Shown piece by piece: positions 20,601 through 29,850 of a DNA stretch of 64,000 nt. The notes under the pieces were generated by a model. It saw only the letters and a program-made list of their open reading frames with translations. It did no database searches and was not told the origin of the DNA. Origin of the DNA: Arcuatula senhousia (Eukaryota > Mollusca > Bivalvia > Mytilida > Mytilidae); NCBI GenBank assembly GCA_963971305.1, contig OZ020306.1:1542842-1606841 (forward strand), in the 5' to 3' direction. Every line of letters starts with the position of its first letter. Within the stretch, counting starts at the first letter, position 1. A program made the translations under genes and the position numbers.

Positions 20601-21693
20601 TTCATCTATTTCTTATACTTTTTTATTTACAAGCCAAAAACAGTAGTCTGACCCCCCTGGTCTATTTTTAGTAACGGTGGCCATGTTTTTTGTTGGATCA
20701 AAAATCGAAACACAAGTTTAGTGCAGGACACCCTAAGGATCATTCATACCAAGTTTCATTAAATTCTGTTTAGTAGTTTCAGAGGAGAAGATTTTTGAAA
20801 ATTGTTAACAGACGACGACAGACGACGACAGACACCGACAGACGACGACGGACGCCAAGTGATGGCAATAGCTCACATGGACCTTTGGTCCAGGTGAGCT
20901 AAAAATGATTCACGATTTCCGAGCACCTCTAAACAATGAGAGAAAATATACAATACCAAAACAGTTATAAAAACGGTTGATTTAGTTATAATAGGAATAG
21001 TATATCTTTAACAACATTAAAATCAGAACATTGGGAGGTAAAACAAACATAACTATTGAATGAAAAGCGTTCAAAATCAAAAGGTTCCAACCGGGCAGCC
21101 TAATCCAGCACCGAGGATATCGAAGATGTGCAGAACAAGGGAATAGACTTTTTGTTTTAAACAATTTAGAATTTGCGGACTTGGAGCTTAGTGGCTTAGT
21201 TTAAGCGATTAGGAAACATCCCGAGGCCTTTATCACAATTAGTTCTTTCCTTGCAAGTCACCTGAGTTCAGTGGTTTTTCCAATTCTTAAGCTAAAATTT
21301 ATGGAGTTTTCGAAACCATTTTTGGCATTTTTTCTATTTTATAAACTATTGTTGTATATTTGGATTTTGACATTCGAATACCTAACCCTTTGCAACTTCG
21401 TCTCTTCTTTGATTGAAAATAAAGAAAAGAGACAGCTCATAAAGTTTTACACTCATAACTTAGAACAGTTTAAGAGACACTACATTTGTACCTGTTATTG
21501 AATCTCCTCCACTATAGTTGGTCTTGCTAACCGTAACTCTATAAGGTGCTGCTACAGTCTGAGCGGTGGTTCCCGTATGACCCGGTGTCATACTGGTACA
21601 AGATCCTTGTAGGGCACCCCTACTGGTTCCATTCACTATTCCAGTAAGGGAAAACAGAATGCAAATCCATAAAAGTATCATTTTAGAATTCAT
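14458..21693 (-). CDS. secreted Reeler-domain protein with GPI-anchor-like tail (four coding exons)
   Basis: Exons on the minus strand are 21693-21492, 18247-18114, 17343-17249 and 14608-14458. All introns are GT-AG and phases match (1, 0, 2), giving 193 residues. Residues 1-22 form a signal peptide (MNSKMILLWICILFSLTGIV). Residues ~30-160 match the Reeler fold: a CTSMTPGH start, a YSGGDSIT-VTL strand, the KGYLIQARN signature (Reeler 'GFLLQAR'), LLTCNN, NSVTHT, and a final SFNTYWV segment. The last ~18 residues are hydrophobic without a basic tail, suggesting GPI anchoring. Related short Reeler proteins in invertebrates are annotated as putative defence proteins; that role is not shown here. 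The start at 21693 is the first ATG after an acceptor-like CAG at 21703, so a 5' UTR exon probably lies upstream. Confidence 0.88.
14745..15460. repeat. palindromic minisatellite, ~32-bp unit, in the Reeler gene intron 3
   Basis: The unit reads GACAGC(C/T)(A/T)TTTAGCTGACCAGAC followed by (A/T)TCTGGTCAG. CTGACCAGA and TCTGGTCAG are inverted repeats 2-3 nt apart, so each unit can form a 9-bp hairpin. About a dozen well-kept units lie between 14890 and 15305. The flanks (14745-14890, 15305-15460) hold diverged 'ggtcca'/'tggacagc' forms. Confidence 0.9.
15585..16358 (+). mobile_element. Penelope-like family B fragment B3 (3' region)
   Basis: Plus-strand homologue of the 3' end of copies B1 and B2. 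It starts in the last RT codons ('ggcagaaatattga') and continues through the 3' UTR, with the shared 'tgatgattctcagctagc' and 'ttgtccattgtggtttttt' segments. It ends at TTTTCTATT near 16358. It is clearly older than B1/B2, with many small differences. It lies in intron 3 of the Reeler gene, antisense to that gene. Confidence 0.75.
16473..16925. repeat. 41-bp tandem repeat, ~11 copies
   Basis: The unit is TTCTGGTTGCTATTATACAG followed by AGATGATCATTCAACTATCCG. Copies differ mainly at CATTCAA versus CCTTTAG, which alternate in blocks. Intronic in the Reeler gene. Confidence 0.92.
17085..17215 (+). repeat. eroded family A 3'-UTR fragment
   Basis: It contains 'cgcgttgttgattgctgtt', 'ctcgttcgtgttgactggtt' and 'cttttggacttttgaggtcc'. 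These are in the order of the family A 3' UTR read on the plus strand. It abuts exon 3 of the Reeler gene, inside intron 3. Confidence 0.6.
17249..17343 (-). CDS. Reeler gene coding exon 3
   Basis: The acceptor TTTTACAG precedes 17343 and the donor is GTA|GTAAGT. It encodes the NSVTHTEATDKTSVTFTFTA strand pair of the domain and ends two bases into a tyrosine codon completed by exon 4. Confidence 0.87.
18114..18247 (-). CDS. Reeler gene coding exon 2 (GYLIQAR signature)
   Basis: The acceptor CTGTCTTTTAG precedes 18247 and the donor is GAG|GTATGA. The 45 codons include KGYLIQARN and LLTCNN, the most diagnostic Reeler segment. Confidence 0.9.
18452..18680 (-). repeat. eroded family A 3'-UTR fragment
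   Basis: It starts 'agaagcagaggtatcaatag' and keeps 'gtccgaaagatcagagacaa' and 'gcaaactccagtcgtaacga', matching the family A tail with many changes. Located in Reeler intron 1. Confidence 0.65.
18946..20905 (+). mobile_element. non-autonomous hairpin-ended element, copy 2, with a ~155-bp tandem core
   Basis: The ends match copy 1: the AACAAGAGGCTCCCAGGAGC start, and a 3' hairpin GCTCACATGGACC-TTT-GGTCCAGGTGAGC followed by TAAAAA. The core (about 19000-20560) is about ten tandem units of ~155 bp with the words GTAACCCCTATAAGGGGTCA and 'aagcaagcaacagcttttct'. Two adjacent ~310-bp double units (about 19380-19690 and 19690-19995) are nearly identical, showing recent array expansion. GACGACGACAGACG-type repeats precede the 3' hairpin. 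It lies in intron 1 of the Reeler gene, opposite to its transcription. Confidence 0.8.
21492..21693 (-). CDS. Reeler gene coding exon 1 (signal peptide and first Reeler strands)
   Basis: It encodes the signal peptide and the CTSMTPGH motif and ends CAATAACAG|GTAC after one base of a codon. A TTG three codons upstream is open but is not used in animal nuclear genes, so ATG at 21693 is chosen. Confidence 0.88.
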
Positions 21694-21701
21694 GACCAAT
21701 A

Positions 21702-22340
21702 CCTGGAAGAGAAAGGTAATGTGAAGAATAGTTCACTTCAGTTGTATTTATGTGAGTTTGATTTAAAAGGGAATAGAAAGCCCATAAAATGATCTTATTG
21801 GAGAGAAATGTCCCAGAATTATTTCAAAATTAAGTGTTAAGTCCTACCTTGCTGTATTTATCTCCATCTGTCTATATAAATATTACAAATTATTGAAGTG
21901 TCATAAACAATCACGTTGTCATGCTAATAAAATGAAGGTTTATTCTGGATAATTTTATAACGCATCGTGTTGTATTATCGAAACATCTAAATATAACTGT
22001 AAATTATTTACTCTATGTATGCTTACATATCTAAATAAAATAAAATAAAGGCAAAAATTAAAATAAAAATACCAATCTGCCCTCGAGTATCGATTAAATC
22101 AGTGTTTAAAATGTATATGTATTGCTTTTGGCTGTTTCTATTGTAACATGTTTTGACTTTATGTTTCAGGGTTATTGTTAGATGTGCAAATCTGATGTTG
22201 AATGATGGGTTGATTAAATATTTTTTGACTGCAGAATTTTACAAAATGTTCTAAGGTATAAAATAATTTACTGATAAATATACATCATAAATATATCTAA
22301 AAACTTTATAAAGGGGAAATGGAATAGGTCAACAATGTTT
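21702..22340. other. upstream region of the Reeler gene, no further exon found
   Basis: AT-rich. An acceptor-like site lies just before the first ATG (ATTACCTTTCTCTTCCAG at about 21703), so a non-coding first exon is likely, but I could not locate it or a core promoter. Confidence 0.4.
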
Positions 22341-22418
22341 TCTAAGATCGAAAAGTCCTTCGGAAAGGGCGAATGGTTGTCCTGTGTATGATGAGAGCAA
22401 TGACACATGTACGTACAA

Positions 22419-25020
22419 TAGAAAATAAAGAGATGTGGAATAAGTGTACGCGACACAGCCCACAATTAAACGGCAATTTAGAAAAACCACAATGGACAAC
22501 CGCCAGCAGCCTTCAACGAGGCCATTTGGCACTGCTCGCGGTTATGCAATTGGCCCATGGTCTAAATAAGATGCATATAATTCAAATCCAGCCCTGAAAT
22601 AGTCACAGATAGACCCCCTTCTTAAACAAGGAACAGAAAACATCAAAAAGACAAGTACAAACGAAAGCTTTGTCAAGGATTCCTGGCTTAGGACAGGCAC
22701 AAGTAATATGTGGCGGGGTTAAACTAGTTTTTTGGGCCCAACCTTCCCCCTATCAATATTCCTAGACAAAGCACAAAAACTAAACACACAATAAAAATCA
22801 AATCGATCAAAGTCCAATTCTACTAGAGAGAACCTAAGACAAAAAACAAGAACAAACAAAAGGACGGTAAAGGAACTCTCTATAGAACACTCGCTGTTAC
22901 TGACAGCTAGCTGAGAATCATCAATCGACTGATGTAAAAAAATCAAACGTATCGATTTTAAATCCGACACAACACTTCAAGCAATAATGATTTAGTGAAG
23001 TGTCATCACACAATACCGACACGCTTGATCGCTATAATGCTTAAAAATGACAATAGTAAAAACGTTTATGGAAGTTTTAAAGCGAGTATTAAGTTTTCAA
23101 TATTTCTTCCAAAAAACACTAAATTCAAAGATTTAACCAAGATATTCATTTCATATCCTTTCCGTAATAAATTTTGAAGCCAATTTTTCATTTCTATTGG
23201 ATTGCTTTTAAATTTGTGAGCTTTATAAAAAACATTACCATAAAATACAGGATGTGATATTCCTTTCACTATAAGAAAGTGACGTGTACAATTAAATTTT
23301 TCAATAAGAGATCGATACTTGTGGAAGAATTTAGAAAAAGATTTTACTAATTTGTGGTATCGATAACCTTGTTTTAATAATTTTTCAGTAATAAAACGGT
23401 TTTTATTATTAAAATCAGAAACACAACTGCAGATCCGAGCATATCTTACTAACTGTGAAATGTAAACCCCGTATGACGGCGCTAGTAGAACATCTCCTTC
23501 AAGAAAAGGAAAATTTATAATAGGGAAGGTAAAGTCGTCACGTTTATCATATACTTTGGTATGTAATTTTCCGTCAATAATACTTAAAGCTAAATCTAAA
23601 AAAGGACATCTATCACCGGTGACGTTAGATTTGTTCAAGGTTAATTCAGAAGGATAGATATCTGTAATAAAATTAGAAAATGAAGGATTGTTGAGTGCAA
23701 GAATGTCATCTAAATATCTAAAAGTATAATTGAAAGTTTCGATTAGGTTCTGTTTGTTCGGGTCTTTTTGTAATTTAGCCATAAATTGTGATTCATAACA
23801 GTATAGGAAAAGGTCGGCTATAAGTGGCGCACAATTAGTACCCATAGGAATACCAATAATTTGGCGATAAATTTGTTTACCAAAACGTATGTAAATATTA
23901 TCTAACAAATAATTTAGAGCAGTAATAGTTTCTGCATCAGTCCAGTTGATGTAACCCTTTTGAGTCTCGTTACTAAAAAATGATTTACTAAATGATTTTG
24001 AAACTCTAGAACAGATATAATCACTTTTAGATTTGTCAAAACACCATTTAACCAAATATTCAAATTTCTTTTTAATCAGATTATGTGGAAGGTTAGTATA
24101 TAAAGTAGAAAAATCGTAACTATCAACCGTATGAAAAGTATTTTCAAAAGCACGAAGCTTGTCCAAAACATCAAGAGAATTTTTTACACTCCAAAAATAA
24201 TTAATTCCACTGTTTTCGAATACCCTTTCACAGTATTGAATAATAAATTCCTTCATAGTAGTTAAAGTAAGTGATAGAACTTTGGAAATATGGGTTAAAG
24301 AACACTTACTTGAAGCAGAGATAAAACGAGATTTATATGGATTTTTGTGCAATTTAGGTATCCAGTACATAGTAGGTAATTTAAAGTATGTCGGGGCAAC
24401 TCGAAGTGCTGTGGTCGCTATGATATGATCGTCAATGATACCTGATTCTGTCGAATGCACGGGAACGAAAGTGTTCGAATTTTTTATTTCGTGCATTAAA
24501 ACCTCAAGGTAATACTTTCTTCATACCACAACGACATTGTTAGCTGCTTTGTCGGCGGGAACAAACACGTATCGCAAACCAAGTAAACGGATTTTTGACT
24601 TTATTCTATTAAGGTAAGTATTAGGCCTAAAATCTACAAATGAATTTTGAAATTGGCTAATTCTGAGTTGAACAATTGCCATAAATTTATTAATAAAACG
24701 GTCTAGAGATTTTGAGTCGGCCCCTTCTCTCCTGATCCAAGATTTGCAATAAGAGAGAAGAGAAGTTTTGATACAATTTAGGCAGGAATTCCAATTAATT
24801 TTAGTAGGTGGTCTAAACTTTGGTCCTTTTTTCAAGAAATTGATAACCTCTGGGTCATTGACGATTGAAAGGTCTCCGGTAACAACATGATCACAAGGAG
24901 CATATCTGAAATCAGATTTAGTACAGTCGCATGTTAAAGGAATATTCGTGTCTAGTTCTTCATCAGTTGTAGTTGACACATTTGCAGAGTTCGAAAAGAA
25001 TATGCTAAATTAAGGGCGCT
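22419..25020 (-). mobile_element. Penelope-like (Naiad-type) retroelement, family B copy B1
   Basis: Longest copy of the family: CxC linker, full RT, ~650-bp 3' UTR and a terminus at CTTTATTTTCTA (22419), shared exactly with copy B2. A GIY-YIG endonuclease, which Naiads carry at the N-terminus, was not found upstream of 24979, so the copy is probably 5'-truncated or has a frame break there. The 5' boundary is uncertain (25020-25340). Confidence 0.8.
23066..24979 (-). CDS. Naiad-type Penelope-like reverse transcriptase with one in-frame UGA (possible selenocysteine)
   Basis: One reading frame of 637 codons, interrupted only by TGA at 24523-24521. Upstream part: the CxC linker (LTCDCTKSDF), a further cysteine-rich stretch (CDHVVTGDLSIV, CLNCIKTSLLSYCKSW) and PADKAANNVVVV just before the UGA. 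Downstream part: RKYYLEVL, a PKLHKNPYKSRFI segment, RT motif A (YDFSTLYTNLPH), motif B (IGIPMGTNCAPLIADLFL), catalytic YLDD of motif C, the YDKRDDFTFPIINFPFL segment and a basic C-terminus ending at TAA (23066). The first in-frame residue (24979) is GTG, so the natural start lies further 5' or was lost. From memory of related sequences the UGA sits where cysteine is usual (VVV-C-K/R-xYY); published Naiads from clams encode selenoproteins. Alternatively the UGA is a simple nonsense mutation. Confidence 0.8.
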
Positions 25021-25723
25021 ACATAGGCATTGCATTAGCATCAAGGTTTTTTCCAAGTCCATGATAAATTAATAAGGTTAAGCTATACACCAGCATCAAC
25101 AATAAACAAAGCTTTGATGGGCGGTCGACCGACAAAGATTACAATACAATGACAGAAGGCAAGTAAATAACACATGGACAATTATTTAACATATACTAAA
25201 AGGTACAGTACTAAATAAGAAGTGGCTAGCAGAGTTAGCTAATGACGTATATCAGGCGCGAAATAAAAGGTGGCTAACAGCACCATAACGGAAGCTTATA
25301 TGCTGTACAGCGTGCTGTAAAAATGAAAAAAAACATAGATTGTACATTTACAGAACAGCTATAACATTTTTTAAACGATTATTCGAAATTGTTCTGTTAT
25401 CTTCATGTAGGTCACTTTACTGCACAGAAATATCGTAGCTAAAGGAATTCTTACCATATGCTGAAGTTCTTACTCTATATTTGAACATATAAAGTGATAA
25501 TTTGAATTGTTGTTAATTTTAAAACCAGATCATGTAAACAAGGTGATGACAACCTGTTTACGATATTTAACCACTCAATAGCATCCGTCTTATCTTAAGT
25601 GATGATACAGTTGTTCAATCCAACAGGTCATCATGAGTACTTTTAATCTATGTCTTTATATCATTGTTTTCTTGAACATGATAAAAATTGCTACCTCTTT
25701 TTAGGCCAACGTTACAAATATAT

Positions 25724-25925
25724 AAATAAAGGTAATAACAAAACTACCGACCTTGAATGATCAATCTCATAGTCCAGAGAAAATGACAAAAACGAATCAG
25801 TCACACCGGAGACTTGTCGGATCGCAATGGTCCTGACTTGGTATAGGCATTTCAAACGAAATGGTGGGTTAAACCAGGTTTTATGGCGCCAAACCTCCCT
25901 CTTCCATTGCGATCTAAGGATCCGA
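25724..25925 (+). repeat. dispersed repeat with ATCGCAATGG / CCATTGCGAT inverted arms
   Basis: Copies occur here, at 60073-60197 (truncated) and on the minus strand at 52462-52665. Shared words are 'aataaaggtaataacaaaac', 'gggttaaaccaggttttatg' and the inverted pair ATCGCAATGG...CCATTGCGAT about 95 bp apart. No coding content. Strand assignment is arbitrary. Confidence 0.75.
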
Positions 25926-27204
25926 TAATGACCATAGAATACAACATAGTTGTGAGACACAATAGGGATATTAAGGTGATCATCTCAGTACAGCAGACAA
26001 GTCAAACACTAATTAAAACAATTAACCACCATATCCATATTTTGAAGCATATCTTTTATATTTGAAATGTTATGTCACTATATTAAGTAAGGTTCAAAAG
26101 AAAACTGGAAAACTCTTATAAAACCACCAAGACGCAGACCGAAACTTAGTTAAATGCAACGTTCAGATGATAAGGTGTTAACAGAGAAATCGACTAAGCA
26201 CTGTGAATTAAAAATATGCAAATAAAATAAAATGTCACAAAATGAAAATAAAAAAAAAAATAAAAAACGTGCTAATATATACTGGGAGAATATTTCTACA
26301 GAGATATGTCATAGCATATGAACAGACTTTGTTTGCATAGGCGGATTATACTATATGTGCAAAACATTTTTTTATATACCGTAATGAAAGAATAAGAAAT
26401 ATCAAAGTCATTCCTTATCATCAATTTGTAAAACAAATGGTGTTCCTTGTTGTTAAAAGTGGGCGTTTCCCGGGATTTTTTTTTTCACTGGGGTTTGAGA
26501 AGAAGCGGATATTATAATAAGTTTATCGTCATATGTTTATCATGTACAAAGCCGGGTGTTTACGTCTTACAATTGTCTTAAATGTCATGAATGTGATGTA
26601 TATTTAAATCCTGTATTTCTGATGTGGTATTTAATGAGCTTACATGTGTTTGAAAGAGAAATACAATGAAGGATATCATATTTGTCATCAGTGCTGATCA
26701 CTTTGTGCTCTTAATACTTCTTTGATTATGAAGAAAACAATGTATGTATGACATGCACCAAAACAGATCTATCCCTGTTTCAAATCTATACATATCACAT
26801 TTCAAAAGTATATTCAAATATTCAGGCTATATTTTCCAAAACATTTAAAGGGATTTTTATACACTTACGTTTATTTAACTAAATGTGTCCTAAGTCCGAA
26901 ATGGGGCAACGACAAAACCGACAAACACCAACTAAAACACCAAGAGAAAAAAACAAAACATAAAAAACTTTAAATAATCTTTAAACTTTAAATTAAAATC
27001 AACAATTGAAGCTCGATTAACACGTCTATAAATAACGTTAAATAACGTTAATTTCTAACGCTAAATGATCGTTAACATACTGCCTGTGTAGGAATCCGTG
27101 TGAAATCGTTAACATACTGCCTGTGTAGGAATCCGTGGGAATATTTTGACTGGTTTATTAAGTTCTGAGCGGAACTTTTTATATCGGGGACAATTCAACG
27201 TTTA
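25926..27204. other. AT-rich DNA with a short duplication and an eroded family A scrap
   Basis: No gene was recognised. A 31-bp direct repeat beginning CGTTAACATACTGCCTGTGT occurs at about 27069 and 27107. A weak family A 3'-tail match ('gtccgaaatggggcaacgac') lies at 26893-26950. Confidence 0.5.
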
Positions 27205-27688
27205 CATATGTACGGAAGCTTATAAGGGACACGCATAAAAAAACATTTCTCGCCACGGAGAGTTACTATCTCGCCTCGGCGGCTTATTATCTCGCATCGG
27301 CGAGTTACTATCTCGCCCCGGCGACTTACTATCTCGCCCCGGCGACTTACTATCTCGCCTCGGCGACTTATTATCTCGCCTCGGCGACTTATTATCTCCT
27401 CGGCGAGTTACTATCTTGCCCCGGCGACTTACTATCTCGCCCCGGAAAAGGCTTTCTTTACCCGCTAATTTTCTACAAGATAAGTCACCGAGGCGAGATA
27501 GTTAACTCGCCGAGGCGAGAAAGTAACTCGCCATGGTGAGATAATAAGTCGCCGGGGCGAGATAATAAGTCGCCGAGGCGAGATAGTAAGTCGCCGAGGC
27601 GAGATAGTAACTCGCCGCGGCGAGATAGTAACTCGCCGCGGCGAGAAATTTTTTTTATGCGTGTCCCTAATAAGCTTCCGTACATATG
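27205..27688. mobile_element. foldback element with long inverted repeats made of a minisatellite
   Basis: The left end CATATGTACGGAAGCTTATA (27205) and the inverted right end (27688) match over about 45 bp including GGGACACGCATAAAAAAA. Inside, the left arm is a ~20-bp tandem repeat (CTCGCCCCGGCGACTTACTA type) and the right arm is its reverse complement. Most of the 484 bp can therefore fold into one giant hairpin around a ~45-bp centre (27443-27487). No coding content; overlapping open frames across the right arm are repeat artefacts. Confidence 0.85.
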
Positions 27689-27699
27689 CAAGAATCACA

Positions 27700-28454
27700 A
27701 AGTATTATAAGCGAGTTTGTTACATGTTGTAAGTAAGTGTGTCAGTAGGTAAGTTAGTAACTATGTCTGTTTGTTAGTTAGTAAGTAATTGCTTTACTAA
27801 CTCTTAAAGCGAATAATCGGCTATATCAGGGAGATTACTAACACAGCATTTTTTAAGCAAAAAAAAAAAAAAACTTCGGTTATCCTTCCTTTCACGTAAA
27901 GATTTTAAATAGTATATTAGAAAAAAAGCTGCAATATGTCGCAGTCAACATTAAAACAACCCTCTTAAAAACCGTCAACATGCGACGGTTTGAAATTCAA
28001 CTTATTTTTCAACGTTTTAATGTGGCATTTTATTATTGAAAGTTTCATGGCTTTTCTTTGCTATTCTTTACATGGTGTATATACTTCTATCCTGCATATC
28101 AAATCTATGCCGTTTTTGATTCATAATATTGAAACGTCTTTGATAATTTTAGTATCTACGAAAATAACTAAGTGCTGAAAAACGAACTCTCCGCATACTG
28201 ATGTTGCACACCTTAGCAACACTTGATAGGTAATATCAAGACGATGTCATCTTGCAGACATCGTTCAAATGTCTAAATTGCACAGATTAAAAAAATATAT
28301 TAAAATCTATATCTCAAAGCCACATTTCTAACAAAGAATATTGAATTCCTCTTGCTTTAAGCAAGAAATAAAACTTAATATGATTTGATCTAGAAGCTAG
28401 AAACTCGATATTAAGGAGCATCTTTTGACAATGATCCGTTTACCATTATGTATT
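27700..28454. other. no gene recognised
   Basis: A run of 'gttagtaagt'-like words at 27720-27790 follows the foldback element. The rest is AT-rich without features. Confidence 0.45.
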
Positions 28455-28945
28455 TAACAAGATTGAAAGATGCAAAGAGATAGCAATGGTGCTTTCGAAT
28501 GTCAAAAGTCACAAATGATATAAAAAACAAAACAAAACAAAAAAAACACGAACGAGGAATCCGGTAATGGAGAAAAAAAAATATACCCTTCCTGCGCTCA
28601 TCTCAAATTGGTATCCTACATTTATTTATAAGCACATAATGTCCTCTATAAATAATCAAGGAGCAACATAATGCCGTGGAACCAATTATTCACTTGCCAT
28701 GCGTGATACTCTATAAAATGAAATTTATGAATGCCCCACAAGCTCTGAAAGTGATATGAAAACTTAATAAGCTGTGGCGGACGGAGTGTTGCTATACAGG
28801 GAGATTGTAAAGTTCAATTCATCATATTTCGTTCAAAGTTTTTCGTGTGCATTTCCAGATGTAGATCTTTATACGAAGCAGACTTCCTGGAATCCGTATT
28901 GAAATTAGGAATGTCTGTGGATGTGGAATAAAATTAACATCGAAA
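28455..28945 (-). pseudogene. heavily eroded family A Penelope-like RT fragment
   Basis: Homology to copy A1 is clear at the DNA level (3' tail words near 28480-28510, 'gagcaacata', 'gtagatcttta.acgaagcagacttcctggaatccg' near 28862). Frames are broken many times. This is the oldest recognisable family A copy here. Confidence 0.65.
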
Positions 28946-28984
28946 AAATCCAGCGTTTTGATATTGATATTTTATACATGTATC

Positions 28985-29675
28985 TTAGCGTTGTGCTATA
29001 CTTACACTGTTCTTTGTCGGCTATTAACACCGATATTCGTGGTTCGAGCCTTGAGTCAGGCTATTAACACCGAGGTCTATGGTTCGATTTTGGCGTTAGG
29101 CTATGATTACACCGTTCTTGGTCGGGCTATTAACACCGATATTCGTGGTTCGAGCCTTGAGTCAGGCTATTAACACCGAGGTCTATGGTTAGATTTTGGC
29201 GTTAGGCTATGCTTACACCGTTCTTGGTCGGGCTATTAACACCGATATTCGTGGTTCGAGCCTTGAGTCAGGCTATTAACACCGAAGTTTATGGTTCGAT
29301 TTTGGCGTTAGGCTATACTTACACCGTTCTTGGTCTGGCTACTAACACCGATATTTGTGGTTCGAGCCTTGAGTCGGGCTATTAACACCGAGGTCTATGG
29401 TTCGATCTTAGCGTTGGGCTATACTAACACCGTTCTTGGTCGGGCAACTAACATTGAGGTTCGTTGTTCAATCCTGGTCTGGTATATAGCCATGGTGTAG
29501 GGGTTGATGTGTCAGGCTTCTTACCGAGGTTTGTGGTTCTATCCTTGGTGTTGGGCTAGTTACACCAAGGTTTGTGGTTCGATCTTTGGCGTCTGGCTAC
29601 TTACCGAAATTTGTTGTTCGATCCTTGGCGTCGGGCTACTTACATCGAGGTTTGTGGTTCGATCCTGGTAAGGTA
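28985..29675. repeat. tandem array with repeated B-box-like GGTTCGA motifs, ~106-bp higher-order unit
   Basis: Units of about 35-40 bp (GGCTATTAACACCGAGGTCT, then atGGTTCGA...) are arranged in a ~106-bp higher-order repeat, well kept at 29030-29420 and diverged to 29675. Many units contain GGTTCGAGCC or GGTTCGATCC, matching the polymerase III B-box core (GGTTCGANNCC). No tRNA fold was found. Origin from a tRNA-like SINE segment is a possibility. Confidence 0.8.
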
Positions 29676-29739
29676 TGAAAATATCATGAAGTCATTTCCG
29701 ACTCTCTTTTGACACTTTTTGCTAGGATGGCCTCAAGGC

Positions 29740-29850
29740 ACGATGCTAGACCTTCGGAAGGGACGAAAAAGGTTATCCCGTGTACAGGGATTCACATAAG
29801 CATCAAGCTTGTTTGGCAATCCAGCATAAATAAATAACTTTAAAATACAG
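29740..29850. repeat. dispersed repeat, second copy of the 1-230 type
   Basis: It shares 'ccttcggaagggacgaaaaa', 'ggttatccc' and 'attcacataag' with the window start, with an internal deletion relative to that copy. Confidence 0.5.

Noticed and set aside
22719..22970. 83-codon minus-strand frame downstream of B1 RT
   Set aside because: It lies in the shared 3' UTR of the element, and the equivalent frames in B2 and B3 are not conserved.
22971..23005. Stem-loop after AUGA in the B1 3' UTR as a SECIS element
   Set aside because: The stem is only 7-8 bp and the 3' side lacks a clear GA partner for the quartet; kept only as a note under the UGA finding.
27465..27698. Repeat-rich 68-77 codon frames with 'SPRRVTI' or 'LLSRRGE' units
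   Set aside because: They are translations of the minisatellite arm of the foldback element.
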